Shown here one piece after another: positions 17,519 to 27,962 of a stretch of DNA of 64,000 nucleotides; position 1 is the first letter of the stretch; each line of letters opens with the position of its first letter. The stretch is from contig NZ_JACCHQ010000013.1 of assembly GCF_016031655.1 (NCBI RefSeq), forward strand, positions 1 to 64,000. The letters are read 5' to 3'. The notes below the pieces were generated by a model. It was not told the DNA's origin and searched no databases. It saw only the letters and a list, made by a program, of their open reading frames with translations. The stretch comes from Bradyrhizobium glycinis (GTDB lineage: Bacteria; Pseudomonadota; Alphaproteobacteria; Rhizobiales; Xanthobacteraceae). The position numbers and the translations under genes are program-made.

Positions 17519-18109
17519 ATGAGCTCCGCCACCCGTCCGCTGGTGATCGCGACCGCTTTCGCCGCAAGCCTCGTTGTCGGGCTCCTGATCATGTTCTGGG
17601 CCATGGGCGGCGTCGGCAAGGTGGCACAGCCGGCCGCGATCGGCGGTCCGTTCCAGCTGACCGACCAGAACGGCAAGGCCGTCACCGACAAGAGCCTGAA
17701 GGGCAAGCCGACCCTGATCTTCTTCGGCTACACCCATTGCCCCGACGTCTGCCCGACCTCGCTGTTCGAGATCTCGGAAGTGCTGCGCGCGATGGGCAAG
17801 GACGCCGACAAGGTCAATGCCGTCTTCATCTCGGTCGATCCCGAGCGCGACACGCCGGCGACGATGAAGGATTACCTATCGAGCTTCGATCCGCACCTCC
17901 AGGGCCTGTCCGGCGACCCCGCCGAGACCGCCAAGGTCATCACCTCCTACCGGGTCTATGCCAAGAAGGTCCCGACCAAGGACGGTGATTACACGATGGA
18001 CCACACCGCGCTGGTCTACCTGATGGACCGCGACGGCAGGTTCGTCTCGCCGTTCAACCTGAAGCGGACGCCGGAAGAGGCGGCGGTTGATTTGAAGCGC
18101 TATCTCTGA
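17519..18109 (+). CDS. SCO1/SenC copper chaperone family protein
   Basis: 196 residues. An N-terminal membrane anchor (VIATAFAASLVVGLLIMFW) is followed by a periplasmic thioredoxin-like domain. The copper-binding CxxxC motif is seen in GYTHCPDVCPTSL, and the distal histidine is in DGDYTMDHTALVYL. SCO proteins deliver copper to the CuA site of cytochrome c oxidase or reduce its cysteines. All metal ligands are present, so it should be functional. It follows a 64-residue membrane protein by 24 bases. Length is normal for alphaproteobacterial SCO. Confidence 0.95.
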   Translation: MSSATRPLVIATAFAASLVVGLLIMFWAMGGVGKVAQPAAIGGPFQLTDQNGKAVTDKSLKGKPTLIFFGYTHCPDVCPTSLFEISEVLRAMGKDADKVNAVFISVDPERDTPATMKDYLSSFDPHLQGLSGDPAETAKVITSYRVYAKKVPTKDGDYTMDHTALVYLMDRDGRFVSPFNLKRTPEEAAVDLKRYL

Positions 18110-18198
18110 GTTTCACTCTGCCCGCAATCGGCGCTCGCGTTCCCGGGCGGATGGTCTATAAGGCCCTCCGATCCCGACGAAATTCATTCCTTCGGCCG

Positions 18199-19134
18199 AT
18201 GGCTCCATCGCAACAGGCGAAATCGTTCAGATCTGTCCGTGGCTTGCTGGCAGGGCTGGCTGCCGGCCTTTGCCTGCTCGGCGGCCTCACCGAGGCGAAC
18301 GCGCAAGGCCCCGCCAAGCGGCCTCCGGCAGCGTCACAGACCACCCCTCAGGCCGCGCCCCAGGCTGCCCCGCAGGCCGTGCCCGGGTTCTGGGACCCGC
18401 GCCGGCGGCCGGAGCGGCCGGACCTGTCGCGCCTGACCGTGATCCGCTTCCTGACCGAGACCGATTATCCGCCGTTCAACTTCACCGGCGCCGACGGCAA
18501 TCCGGCCGGCTTCAACGTCGACTTTGCCCGCGCGCTTTGCGAGGAGATCAAGGTCACCTGCACCGTGCAGATGCGGCGTTTCGAGACGCTGGTGGATGCG
18601 CTCACCTCCAATCGGGGCGATGCCATCATCGCCTCCATGGCAGTGAGCCCGCAGCTGCGCGCCCGCGTCGACTTCACCGATCCCTATTACCGCGTGCCGG
18701 CGCGCTTCGTCTCGCGCAAGGATGCGGTGATGCCGGAGATCCGCCCCGAATATCTCGAGGGCAAGAAGGTCGGCGTCATCGCCGGCTCCGCGCACGAGGC
18801 ATATCTCAAGGCGATGTTCACCGACGCCGAGCTGCACGCCTATCCCAGTGACGATGCGGTGCGCGCAGCTCTGCGCAGGGGTGAGGTCGACTTCATCTTT
18901 GGCGACGCCATCTCGCTGGCGTTCTGGATCAACGGTACGGATTCGGCCGATTGCTGCGCCTTCTCCGGCGGTCCGTTCGTCGAGAGCCGTTTCTTCGGCG
19001 AGGGCATCGGCATCGCCGTGCGCAAGGGCAACGACGTGCTGCGCCAGGCCCTGAACTGGGCGATGTTCCGGATCTGGGAAAAAGGCCGCTACACCGATCT
19101 CTGGCTACGGTATTTCTCGGTCAGTCCGTTCTGA
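18199..19134 (+). CDS. periplasmic solute-binding protein (amino-acid type), orphan
   Basis: 311 residues from the ATG at 18199, which places the hydrophobic stretch (GLLAGLAAGLCLLGG) at the N-terminus as a signal peptide; an alternative start at 18151 exists. After a Pro/Ala/Gln linker the type-2 periplasmic-binding fold begins at VIRFLTETDYPPFNF, with GFNVDFARALCEE and AIIASMAVSPQLRARVDFTDPYY, the signature of the bacterial family-3 (amino-acid) binding proteins. Usually such proteins feed an ABC importer, but no permease or ATPase gene is adjacent, so it may serve another transporter or act as a sensor. The C-terminus is aromatic-rich. Confidence 0.88.
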   Translation: MAPSQQAKSFRSVRGLLAGLAAGLCLLGGLTEANAQGPAKRPPAASQTTPQAAPQAAPQAVPGFWDPRRRPERPDLSRLTVIRFLTETDYPPFNFTGADGNPAGFNVDFARALCEEIKVTCTVQMRRFETLVDALTSNRGDAIIASMAVSPQLRARVDFTDPYYRVPARFVSRKDAVMPEIRPEYLEGKKVGVIAGSAHEAYLKAMFTDAELHAYPSDDAVRAALRRGEVDFIFGDAISLAFWINGTDSADCCAFSGGPFVESRFFGEGIGIAVRKGNDVLRQALNWAMFRIWEKGRYTDLWLRYFSVSPF

Positions 19135-19326
19135 TTTTTCGCCTCTCCCCGCTGTGGCAGGTGAGCGGGGACGATCGCATCACGCGCGCGTCACACCCAT
19201 TCACCACGCTCGCAATTCCCGGTCCCGCCCGCCAGCGAATTCCGCTATTGAGGGACGCGGCAATCGTTCCGTCCTTTCCGCGAGCATTCCGCGTTCGTCG
19301 ACCCGTCTCGCCGGTGCGCAGGTTCA

Positions 19327-20244
19327 ATGCAGCTTTACCTCCCCATCGCCGATCTTCCCGTCAACGTGTTCCTGGTGCTCGCCATGGGCGCGGCGGTCGG
19401 CTTCGTCTCGGGCATGTTCGGAATCGGCGGCGGCTTTCTGATGACGCCGCTTTTGATCTTCATCGGCATCACGCCGGCGGTCGCGGTGGCTTCCGTGGCG
19501 AGCCACATCGCGGCGTCCTCCTTTTCCGGCGCCCTCTCCTATTGGCGGCGACGCGCGATCGATCCGGCGCTGGCGAGCGTCTTGTTATGCGGCGGCGTGA
19601 CCGGCACGACGCTCGGCGTCTGGACCTTCACTCAGCTGCGCGCGCTCGGCCAGCTTGACCTGATGATCGCGCTCTCCTACGTCGTGCTGCTCACCACGGT
19701 CGGCAGCCTGATGTTCTCGGAAGGATTACGCGCCTTGATGCGGACCCGGCGCGGGGCGCTGCCGCCGCGCCGCACCCACAACTGGATCCACGGCCTGCCG
19801 CTGAAGATGCGGTTCAAGCGCTCGAAGATCTATCTCTCTGTCATCCCTGTGGTGATCGTCGGCATCATGATCGGCTTCCTCGGCGCCATCATGGGAATCG
19901 GCGGCGGCTTCATCCTGGTGCCGATCATGATCTATCTCTTGAGGGTACCGACCTCGACGGTGATCGGGACCTCGATGGTCCTCACCCTCGTCACCATGCT
20001 GTTCGCGACCATGCTGCACGCGGCGACCAATCACCTGGTCGATGCCGTGCTGGCGCTGATCCTGATGGTCGGCGGCGTCACCGGCGCGCAGTTCGGCGCT
20101 CGTGCCGGCCAGAAGATCCGCGGCGAGCAGCTGCGGCTGCTGCTGGGCTTGCTCATCCTCTCGGTCGGAATCCGCTTCGCGATCGAGCTGGTGATCCAGC
20201 CCTCGGATCTCTTCACCATCCGTGAGCTCGGAGTGAGCGGATGA
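19327..20244 (+). CDS. TauE/SafE family anion exporter
   Basis: 305 residues with about eight membrane segments. The two internal repeats of the family are visible: GFVSGMFGIGGGFLMTPLL near the start and GFLGAIMGIGGGFILVPIM in the second half. TauE/SafE proteins are proposed exporters of sulfite, sulfoacetate or similar anions. The stop overlaps the ATG of the next gene by four bases (ATGA), so the two are translationally coupled. The pair (TauE plus a TIGR02186 membrane-anchored protein) recurs in alphaproteobacteria, which suggests a functional partnership. Confidence 0.92.
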   Translation: MQLYLPIADLPVNVFLVLAMGAAVGFVSGMFGIGGGFLMTPLLIFIGITPAVAVASVASHIAASSFSGALSYWRRRAIDPALASVLLCGGVTGTTLGVWTFTQLRALGQLDLMIALSYVVLLTTVGSLMFSEGLRALMRTRRGALPPRRTHNWIHGLPLKMRFKRSKIYLSVIPVVIVGIMIGFLGAIMGIGGGFILVPIMIYLLRVPTSTVIGTSMVLTLVTMLFATMLHAATNHLVDAVLALILMVGGVTGAQFGARAGQKIRGEQLRLLLGLLILSVGIRFAIELVIQPSDLFTIRELGVSG

Positions 20245-21011
20245 GGCGCACACTTCTCGCCATCCTCCTCGTCCTGCTGCTCGGCGATGCTGCGCGGGCC
20301 GAGCGGCTGATCGTGTCGGTCTCGAACCACCGCGTCACGGTGACGCCGAACTATTCCGGCGAGGAGCTGGTGCTGTTCGGCTCGGTCGAGAAGGACACGA
20401 CGACGCCCGCGGACCGCACGCCCTACGATCTCGTCGTCACCGTGATGGGTCCGCGCGCCGACATGGTGACGCGGCGGAAGGAGCGTACCTTCGGCATCTG
20501 GATCAACACCGACTACCGGCAGTTCCTGCAGGTGCCGAGCTATCTCGCGCTGTTCGCCAACCGCCCGTTCGACGCCATCACCTCGCCCGAGATCGCGCGG
20601 CGGCAGCAGATCGGGCTCAACAACGTGCTGCTGACCCAGCGGGTCAGCGGCGACTTTGCCGACGTGGTGCCGAACGATGCGTTCCGCTCGGCCTTCATTC
20701 GCTTGCGCACCCAGCGTGGGCTTTATCGCGAAGACGGAAGCGCGGTGACGTTCCTGACCCCGACGCTGTTCCGCACCGGCATTCCGCTGCCCGCGGAGGT
20801 GCCGATCGGTACCTATGAGATCGAGATCAAGCTGTTCGCCAACGGTGCGTTCATCGGCAAGACCGAGACCGCGTTCGAGATCGTCAAGGTCGGCTTCGAG
20901 CAGTTCGTCGCGACCACCGCCCGGCAGAACGGCCTGATCTACGGCCTCGCCACGGTGGCGATGGCGCTGATGACGGGGTGGATGGCCTCGATCGTGTTCA
21001 GGAAGGACTAG
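20241..21011 (+). CDS. TIGR02186 family membrane-anchored protein
   Basis: 256 residues. The N-terminal signal peptide is RRTLLAILLVLLLGDAARA, followed by a predicted extracytoplasmic beta-rich domain (RLIVSVSNHRVTVTPNYSGE, ELVLFGSVEKD) and a C-terminal membrane helix (GLIYGLATVAMALMTGWMASIVF). This matches TIGR02186, a family of unknown function found next to TauE/SafE exporters. The start codon overlaps the TauE stop (ATGA). A role as an accessory or gating subunit is inference. Confidence 0.88.
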   Translation: MRRTLLAILLVLLLGDAARAERLIVSVSNHRVTVTPNYSGEELVLFGSVEKDTTTPADRTPYDLVVTVMGPRADMVTRRKERTFGIWINTDYRQFLQVPSYLALFANRPFDAITSPEIARRQQIGLNNVLLTQRVSGDFADVVPNDAFRSAFIRLRTQRGLYREDGSAVTFLTPTLFRTGIPLPAEVPIGTYEIEIKLFANGAFIGKTETAFEIVKVGFEQFVATTARQNGLIYGLATVAMALMTGWMASIVFRKD

Positions 21012-21017
21012 CGGCTG

Positions 21018-21118
21018 TCATTCCGGGGCGCGCGTAGCGCGAGCCGGAATCCATCTCTCCGCAGAGTTGGTGGCCCGATGGATTCCGGGCTCGACGCTTT
21101 GCGTCGCCCCGGAATGAC
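21018..21118. repeat. palindromic intergenic repeat, family B
   Basis: Arms GTCATTCCGGGGC and GCCCCGGAATGAC are perfectly inverted (21018-21030 and 21106-21118), with an inner pair CCGGAATCCATC and GATGGATTCCGG. It lies between the convergent TIGR02186 and metallo-hydrolase genes and may end both transcripts. Confidence 0.75.
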
Positions 21119-21125
21119 GGCAGGG

Positions 21126-21899
21126 CTACGCCGCCTCGATCACCGTCCGCACGCCTGGCTCCAGCAGGCGCAGCCGCGGGCCGAAGCCGAGCGCGTCGAA
21201 GGTCTTGCGCAAATCCTCGCTGTTCTGGCGGAAATGTGCCCAGCCTTCGGTATGCAGCGGCACGATCATGGCATCGGGAAAGGCGCGCGCGGTCTCGATG
21301 GTGTCGTTGGTGTCCATGGTGAGATGGAACGGCCCGCGCGTTTGCGCCGCGCCCGCGAAGGGCAGCACCACGCCGCACTTGAAGCGGCGCGCGACCTCGG
21401 CGACGCCGTCAAACCAGGTGGTGTCGCCGCTGATATAGACCGGACGCGTATCCTTGCGGCTCGACGACACCACGAAGCCGATGACATCGCCCGACAGCGG
21501 CTCGATACCGGCCGGTCCGTGGCGCGCTGGCGTCGCGGTGATCGTGAGGATGTTGCCCTTGCCATCGTCAAGACGGGCACTGGCCCAGGGCGCAAGGCCC
21601 TCGACATGTCCGCCAAGGCGCTTTGCGCCCGCCTCGGTCGTCAGCACGCGCTTGACCTTGAATAGATAGTCGCGGCCGGAATTATCCAGATTGTCGGAGT
21701 GCTGGTCGTGGCTGAGCAGCACTGCATCGACCGGGCCGATCGCATCAGGCCTCATGGCAGGCCCGATCGTCTTCTCCAGCTTCACATGCGGGAGTTGATA
21801 GGTACCGGGCGCATCGAAGGTCGGATCGGTGAGCAGGCGGAAGCCATCGATCTCCATCAGCGCGGTGGGGCCGCCGATCAGTGTGATGGAAACGGACAT
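21126..21899 (-). CDS. MBL-fold metallo-hydrolase
   Basis: 257 residues with the metallo-beta-lactamase fold: LLTDPTFDAPG, the metal motif VLLSHDQHSDNLDN, ATPARHGPAG, VYISGDTTWFDG and VPLHTEGWAHF. The active-site block reads H-D-Q-H-S-D-N, whereas related proteins usually have H-x-H-H-x-D-N, so one ligand histidine is replaced by Gln. This may alter metal loading or activity. Substrate unknown (UlaG-like lactonase or related esterase). It follows the EamA gene in the same direction by 12 bases, so the two form an operon. Confidence 0.82.
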   Translation of the reverse strand: MSVSITLIGGPTALMEIDGFRLLTDPTFDAPGTYQLPHVKLEKTIGPAMRPDAIGPVDAVLLSHDQHSDNLDNSGRDYLFKVKRVLTTEAGAKRLGGHVEGLAPWASARLDDGKGNILTITATPARHGPAGIEPLSGDVIGFVVSSSRKDTRPVYISGDTTWFDGVAEVARRFKCGVVLPFAGAAQTRGPFHLTMDTNDTIETARAFPDAMIVPLHTEGWAHFRQNSEDLRKTFDALGFGPRLRLLEPGVRTVIEAA

Positions 21900-21911
21900 G
21901 ATGTACTCCTG

Positions 21912-22823
21912 TTATGAGGCAGGCTTCGCCGGCCGCGTCACCAGATAGATGCCGAGCGCGACCGGAATGATGCCGAGCAGGTCGCGCGCCTCGATGTGCT
22001 CGCCGAGCACGAGGAACGCGAACAGCATGCCAAGCGGCGGCATCAGGAAATGATAGGCACTGGCGGCGGTGGCGCCACACGTCTTCAAGAGATGAAACCA
22101 GAGCCAATAGGCGAGGATCGAGCCGCCGAGCACGAGGAAAGCAAAGGCGCCGATCAGGCTCGGCGTATAGTCGATCGCGTCGACATCGACGAAAATGAGC
22201 GCGACCGGCGCGAGCGCGATGCCGGCAGCGAGGTTCTGCACGCCATTGCCGATCCACAGCGATCCCTTCGGCGCCAGCAGCTTGAACAGGATGGTGCCTG
22301 CCACGATGGAAGCGAGCGAGGCCAGCGTGAAGACGATGCCGTGCAGGGAATCGGTGCCGACCGACAGGCGGTGCCAGACGATCGCGGTCACGCCGATGAT
22401 GCCGAGCAGGAGGCCGCTCGCCTTGCGCCAGGTCATGCCTTCGCCGAGCAGAAGCGCGGCGAGCGCCGCCGTGAACACGGGATTGGCGGAGACGATCAGG
22501 CCGCCGAGACCGGCGGAGACGGATTGCAGGCCGGTATAGCCGAGCCCGAGATAAAGCGCGTTGTTGGCGATGCCGAGCACCGCGAAGATCGCGGCATCGC
22601 GCCACGACAAGGACCAGGCTTCGCCGCGGATCAACGTGGCACCCAGGATCAGGATGCCCGCGAGCGAGAAGCGCGCCGCGAGCAGGATCAGCGGCGGGCA
22701 ATGGGTGACGCCGATCTTGCCGGCGACGAAGGCGTAGCTCCAGAGCAGGCAGAACAGGCCGATCGCAAGCGGCAACGTGTTGAAGCGGCTGCGGGGGGCT
22801 GGAAGCGAGCTGGCGAGCGACAT
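21912..22823 (-). CDS. EamA/DMT-family transporter
   Basis: 303 residues, ten hydrophobic segments arranged as two five-helix EamA repeats. The first repeat opens NTLPLAIGLFCLLWSYAFVAGKIG, and the C-terminus has FLVLGEHIEARDLLGIIPVALGIY, the end of the second repeat. Drug/metabolite transporters of this type export amino acids, nucleosides or drugs; the substrate is unknown. It is divergent from a LysR regulator at 22935, and an inverted repeat (22878-22896) lies between them. The usual arrangement would have the regulator control this gene and itself. Start ATG complementary to 22821-22823. Confidence 0.9.
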   Translation of the reverse strand: MSLASSLPAPRSRFNTLPLAIGLFCLLWSYAFVAGKIGVTHCPPLILLAARFSLAGILILGATLIRGEAWSLSWRDAAIFAVLGIANNALYLGLGYTGLQSVSAGLGGLIVSANPVFTAALAALLLGEGMTWRKASGLLLGIIGVTAIVWHRLSVGTDSLHGIVFTLASLASIVAGTILFKLLAPKGSLWIGNGVQNLAAGIALAPVALIFVDVDAIDYTPSLIGAFAFLVLGGSILAYWLWFHLLKTCGATAASAYHFLMPPLGMLFAFLVLGEHIEARDLLGIIPVALGIYLVTRPAKPAS

Positions 22824-22877
22824 GAGGGCATTCTCGGATGTTCTTTCTTCTGGCCTTCGATCTAGGTGTGCCGCTTG

Positions 22878-22896
22878 TCATTTGGAAATTAAATGA
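22878..22896. promoter_or_regulatory. candidate LysR operator in the EamA/LysR divergent spacer
   Basis: TCATTT-N7-AAATGA is an AT-rich inverted repeat in an otherwise GC-rich region. It lies 55 bases before the EamA start and 39 before the LysR start. Size and spacing fit a LysR T-N11-A type box. Confidence 0.55.
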
Positions 22897-22934
22897 TTAA
22901 CTCGATACAAGTTGATTTTCGAATGGAGACGGCC

Positions 22935-23798
22935 ATGCTCGATCTCGAGCTCCTGCGCAGCTTCGTCTCTGTGGTCGAGGCCGGCGGCTTCACCCGCGCT
23001 GGCGAACGCGTCCACCGCACGCAATCGACCGTGAGCCAGCAGATCAAGCGGCTGGAGGAGGATGTCGGTCAGGTGCTGCTGCACCGCGACGGCAAGGAGG
23101 TGCGTCCAACCGAGGCCGGCGAGCGGCTGCTGTCCTATGCGCGGCGGTTGCTCTCGCTGGCCGAGGAGGCGCGCGACGTGTTGCGCCAGCCTGATAGCGA
23201 AGGCGCGATCCGGCTCGGCATCCCCGAGGACTTTGCGGCCTATCGGTTGGCAAAACTGCTGGGCGCATTCTCGCGCTCGCATCCGGGATTGCGGCTGGAC
23301 GTGCGCGCCGACCAGAGCAAGCATCTCGCCCGCGATCTCGGACGCGGCGAGCTTGATCTTGCGCTGTACAAGCGCGAAGCCGGCGCGAAGGACGCGATCG
23401 CCGTGTGGCCGGAGCGGGTGCACTGGGTCACCAGCAAGAGCCATCCGGTCAACGTCAACGTGCCGTCGGTGCCGCTGATCGGCTTTCCGCTCGGCTGCAT
23501 CTATCGCGCCGGCGCTATCCACGCGCTGGAAAGCGCGGGCCGCGCCTGGCACACCGCCTACACCTCATCGAGCCTCGCCGGCATCCAGGCAGCGGTCGCG
23601 GCCGGCATGGGCCTCAGCATCCTGTCGGAGATGGCGATCCAGTCCGACCACCGCGTGTTGACGGCGAAGGACGGCTTTGCGCCGATCAACAGGACCGAGG
23701 TGGCACTAATGGCTTCGCCGGATGCGAGCCCGGCGACGCTCCGGCTTGCGGACCGTCTCGCAGAGTTTTGCGATGCGGTGCAAAGCAAGGCGGCTTGA
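22935..23798 (+). CDS. LysR-family transcriptional regulator
   Basis: 287 residues from the ATG at 22935, placed seven bases after GGAG; a start at 22893 is also open. The N-terminal winged helix is MLDLELLRSFVSVVEAGGF then RVHRTQSTVSQQIKRLEED, a classic LysR HTH. The C-terminal part is the periplasmic-binding-like effector domain (IRLGIPEDFAAYRL onward). It is divergent from the EamA transporter, so it most likely regulates that gene and its downstream metallo-hydrolase in response to a small ligand. Ligand unknown. Confidence 0.93.
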   Translation: MLDLELLRSFVSVVEAGGFTRAGERVHRTQSTVSQQIKRLEEDVGQVLLHRDGKEVRPTEAGERLLSYARRLLSLAEEARDVLRQPDSEGAIRLGIPEDFAAYRLAKLLGAFSRSHPGLRLDVRADQSKHLARDLGRGELDLALYKREAGAKDAIAVWPERVHWVTSKSHPVNVNVPSVPLIGFPLGCIYRAGAIHALESAGRAWHTAYTSSSLAGIQAAVAAGMGLSILSEMAIQSDHRVLTAKDGFAPINRTEVALMASPDASPATLRLADRLAEFCDAVQSKAA

Positions 23799-23820
23799 GC
23801 TCGCCGGCCCCCGACGGCTC

Positions 23821-24054
23821 TCAATTTGCTGCGGACATCAATTTGCCACCGCACGCGCTTGCATAGAACTTGCCGCCGCATTGGCGCTTGATCGCAGCGC
23901 AGCGGGCTGCGGGCGACGCATTCTGCGGCACCGTAAAGCCACAACTGAGCCCGTCGGCGCTGCGACCGGTTTTGCCGGCGGCAAACGCTGCGCTGGTGGC
24001 GCTGATGCAGATGACGAGCAGGGCCGCAGTGGCGATTTCGATCAGCAGTCTCAC
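23821..24054 (-). CDS. small cysteine-rich secreted protein
   Basis: 77 residues starting at a GTG (complement of 24052-24054) with GGAGGAG upstream at good spacing. The N-terminus is a signal peptide (LLIEIATAALLVICISATSAAFA). The short mature part has four cysteines spaced over about 33 residues (LSCGF, ARCAA, RQCGG, SACGG), which could form two disulfides. I do not recognise a family. It is convergent with the LysR gene, and its location at the edge of a 200-bp divergent gap to glgP suggests its own promoter. Confidence 0.55.
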   Translation of the reverse strand: MRLLIEIATAALLVICISATSAAFAAGKTGRSADGLSCGFTVPQNASPAARCAAIKRQCGGKFYASACGGKLMSAAN

Positions 24055-24250
24055 GGGTCCTCTCCTCCACACTGATGGCTGAATCTTTCGTAATCTAGCA
24101 CCGAATCCGGGCTTCTCCGTGCTCCTCCGGGTTCCCAACTCGGCCCATTCCTTGCATAAATTTGCGCCAGCGCAGTGCACGGCCACACGGGCGACGGTTC
24201 CGGTGCAAGGGCAGGACGCGTAGATTGGTGAGAGCTCTTCGACCTAGGAA

Positions 24251-26776
<2,526 letters not shown>

Positions 26777-26849
26777 TTTTCCGCGAGATGGAAGCGGCAT
26801 TACCCGATACGTAATTGCACATGCCAGCGATGGCTGTGATAGGACGACC

Positions 26850-26929
26850 GTCATTCCGGGGCGGCTCGCAGAGCCGAACCCGGAATCTCGAGATTCCGGG
26901 TTCGATGCTGCGCATCGCCCCGGGATGAC
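26850..26929. repeat. palindromic intergenic repeat, family B with perfect 22-bp core
   Basis: Outer arms GTCATTCCGGGGC (26850-26862) and GCCCCGGGATGAC (26917-26929) are inverted, and 26879-26900 is a perfect 22-bp palindrome centred on CTCGAG. It lies between glgP and the thioesterase gene. Confidence 0.75.
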
Positions 26930-26943
26930 AGACGGGAACACAA

Positions 26944-27759
26944 ATGCACGCCAAGCTTCTGCACCCCTTCGACGAAGCCACGCGCGTCACTGCCGGTGAC
27001 AGCAGCTGGCAGGGACACACCAGCGACGATTACTGGGCCTTTGTCGGCCCGTTCGGCGGCGCCACCGCCGCGACCATTTTGCGCGCGCTGATCGAGCATC
27101 CGCAAGCCGCCGGCGATCCGCTCGCGCTCACCGTCAATTTCTGCGCGCCGATCGCCAAGGGTCCGTTCGATCTCGACGTGCGCCTCGTGAAGGCTAACCG
27201 ATCCAGCCAGCATTGGAGCGTCGAGCTCAGCCAGGGCGGCGGCGAGGTCGCAACGCTCGCCACTGCGGTGTTCGCCGAGCGGCGCCCGTCCTGGGAGCAC
27301 AGGGTGGCGCAATATCCGGATGCAACGCCGTTCGAGGAGACGCTGCCGTTCCCGAAGATCTCGGCATCCTGGGCTAACCAGTACGAATTCCGCTTCGTCG
27401 AGGGCGAGATGCGGATCGGCCCGCCGCAGACCGAGCCCGCCAGCACTTACTCGAAGATCTGGATCAGCGACCGCACGCCGCGCAAGCTCGACCTGCTCTC
27501 GCTGATGTCGATGTCGGACGCCTTCTTCGGCCGCATCTTCCACGCCCGCCGCGAGCTGGTGCCGTTTGGCACGGTGTCGCTGACGACCTATTTCCATACC
27601 GACGCCGAGGAGCTCGCGGCTGAAGACATCACGCGCGTGCTCGCGACGGCGGATTCGAAGATCATGCACAAGAGCTACGCCGACCAGCACGGCGAGCTGT
27701 GGTCGCCGAACGGCCGGCTGCTCGCGACCACGACGCAGATCGCGTATTTCAAGGCGTGA
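26944..27759 (+). CDS. thioesterase family protein (hot-dog fold, acyl-CoA type)
   Basis: 271 residues. Blocks such as YWAFVGPFGGATAATILRAL, LTVNFCAPIAKGPFDLDVRLVK and SSQHWSVELSQGG are typical of the TesB-like/double hot-dog acyl-CoA thioesterase family. The C-terminal half includes LTTYFHTDAEEL and KSYADQHGELWSPNGRLLA. It hydrolyses acyl-CoA in the cytoplasm; chain length preference is unknown. The gene stands alone between a family B repeat and the convergent pckA region. No signal peptide. Confidence 0.82.
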   Translation: MHAKLLHPFDEATRVTAGDSSWQGHTSDDYWAFVGPFGGATAATILRALIEHPQAAGDPLALTVNFCAPIAKGPFDLDVRLVKANRSSQHWSVELSQGGGEVATLATAVFAERRPSWEHRVAQYPDATPFEETLPFPKISASWANQYEFRFVEGEMRIGPPQTEPASTYSKIWISDRTPRKLDLLSLMSMSDAFFGRIFHARRELVPFGTVSLTTYFHTDAEELAAEDITRVLATADSKIMHKSYADQHGELWSPNGRLLATTTQIAYFKA

Positions 27760-27766
27760 GCTTTCT

Positions 27767-27911
27767 TACCCTCTCCCCTTGTGGGAGAGGGTGGCTCGCC
27801 GCGGAGCGGCGAGACGGGTGAGGGGTCTCGATCCTCACGAATAGTCTTGCGGGTGGAGAGAACCCCTCATCCGGCGCCTTCGGCGCCACCTTCTCCCGCA
27901 AGGGGAGAAGG
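27767..27911. repeat. palindromic intergenic repeat, family A
   Basis: Arms ACCCTCTCCCCTTGTGGGAG and ACCTTCTCCCGCAAGGGGAG are inverted, with GTGAGGGGTCTCGATCC and GAGAACCCCTCATCC inside. It lies between the convergent thioesterase and pckA genes, next to a real terminator. Confidence 0.7.
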
Positions 27912-27913
27912 AA

Positions 27914-27944
27914 AGAAAAAAGGCGGCCTCTCGGCCGCCCTTTT
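27914..27944 (-). terminator. intrinsic terminator of pckA
   Basis: GGCGGCC-TCTC-GGCCGCC forms a seven-pair stem, and read on the minus strand it is followed by six U residues. It lies 20-50 bases past the pckA stop. A short U run (TTTT) on the other side could also stop plus-strand transcripts. Confidence 0.85.
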
Positions 27945-27962
27945 GCATTGAAGACAGAGCGT

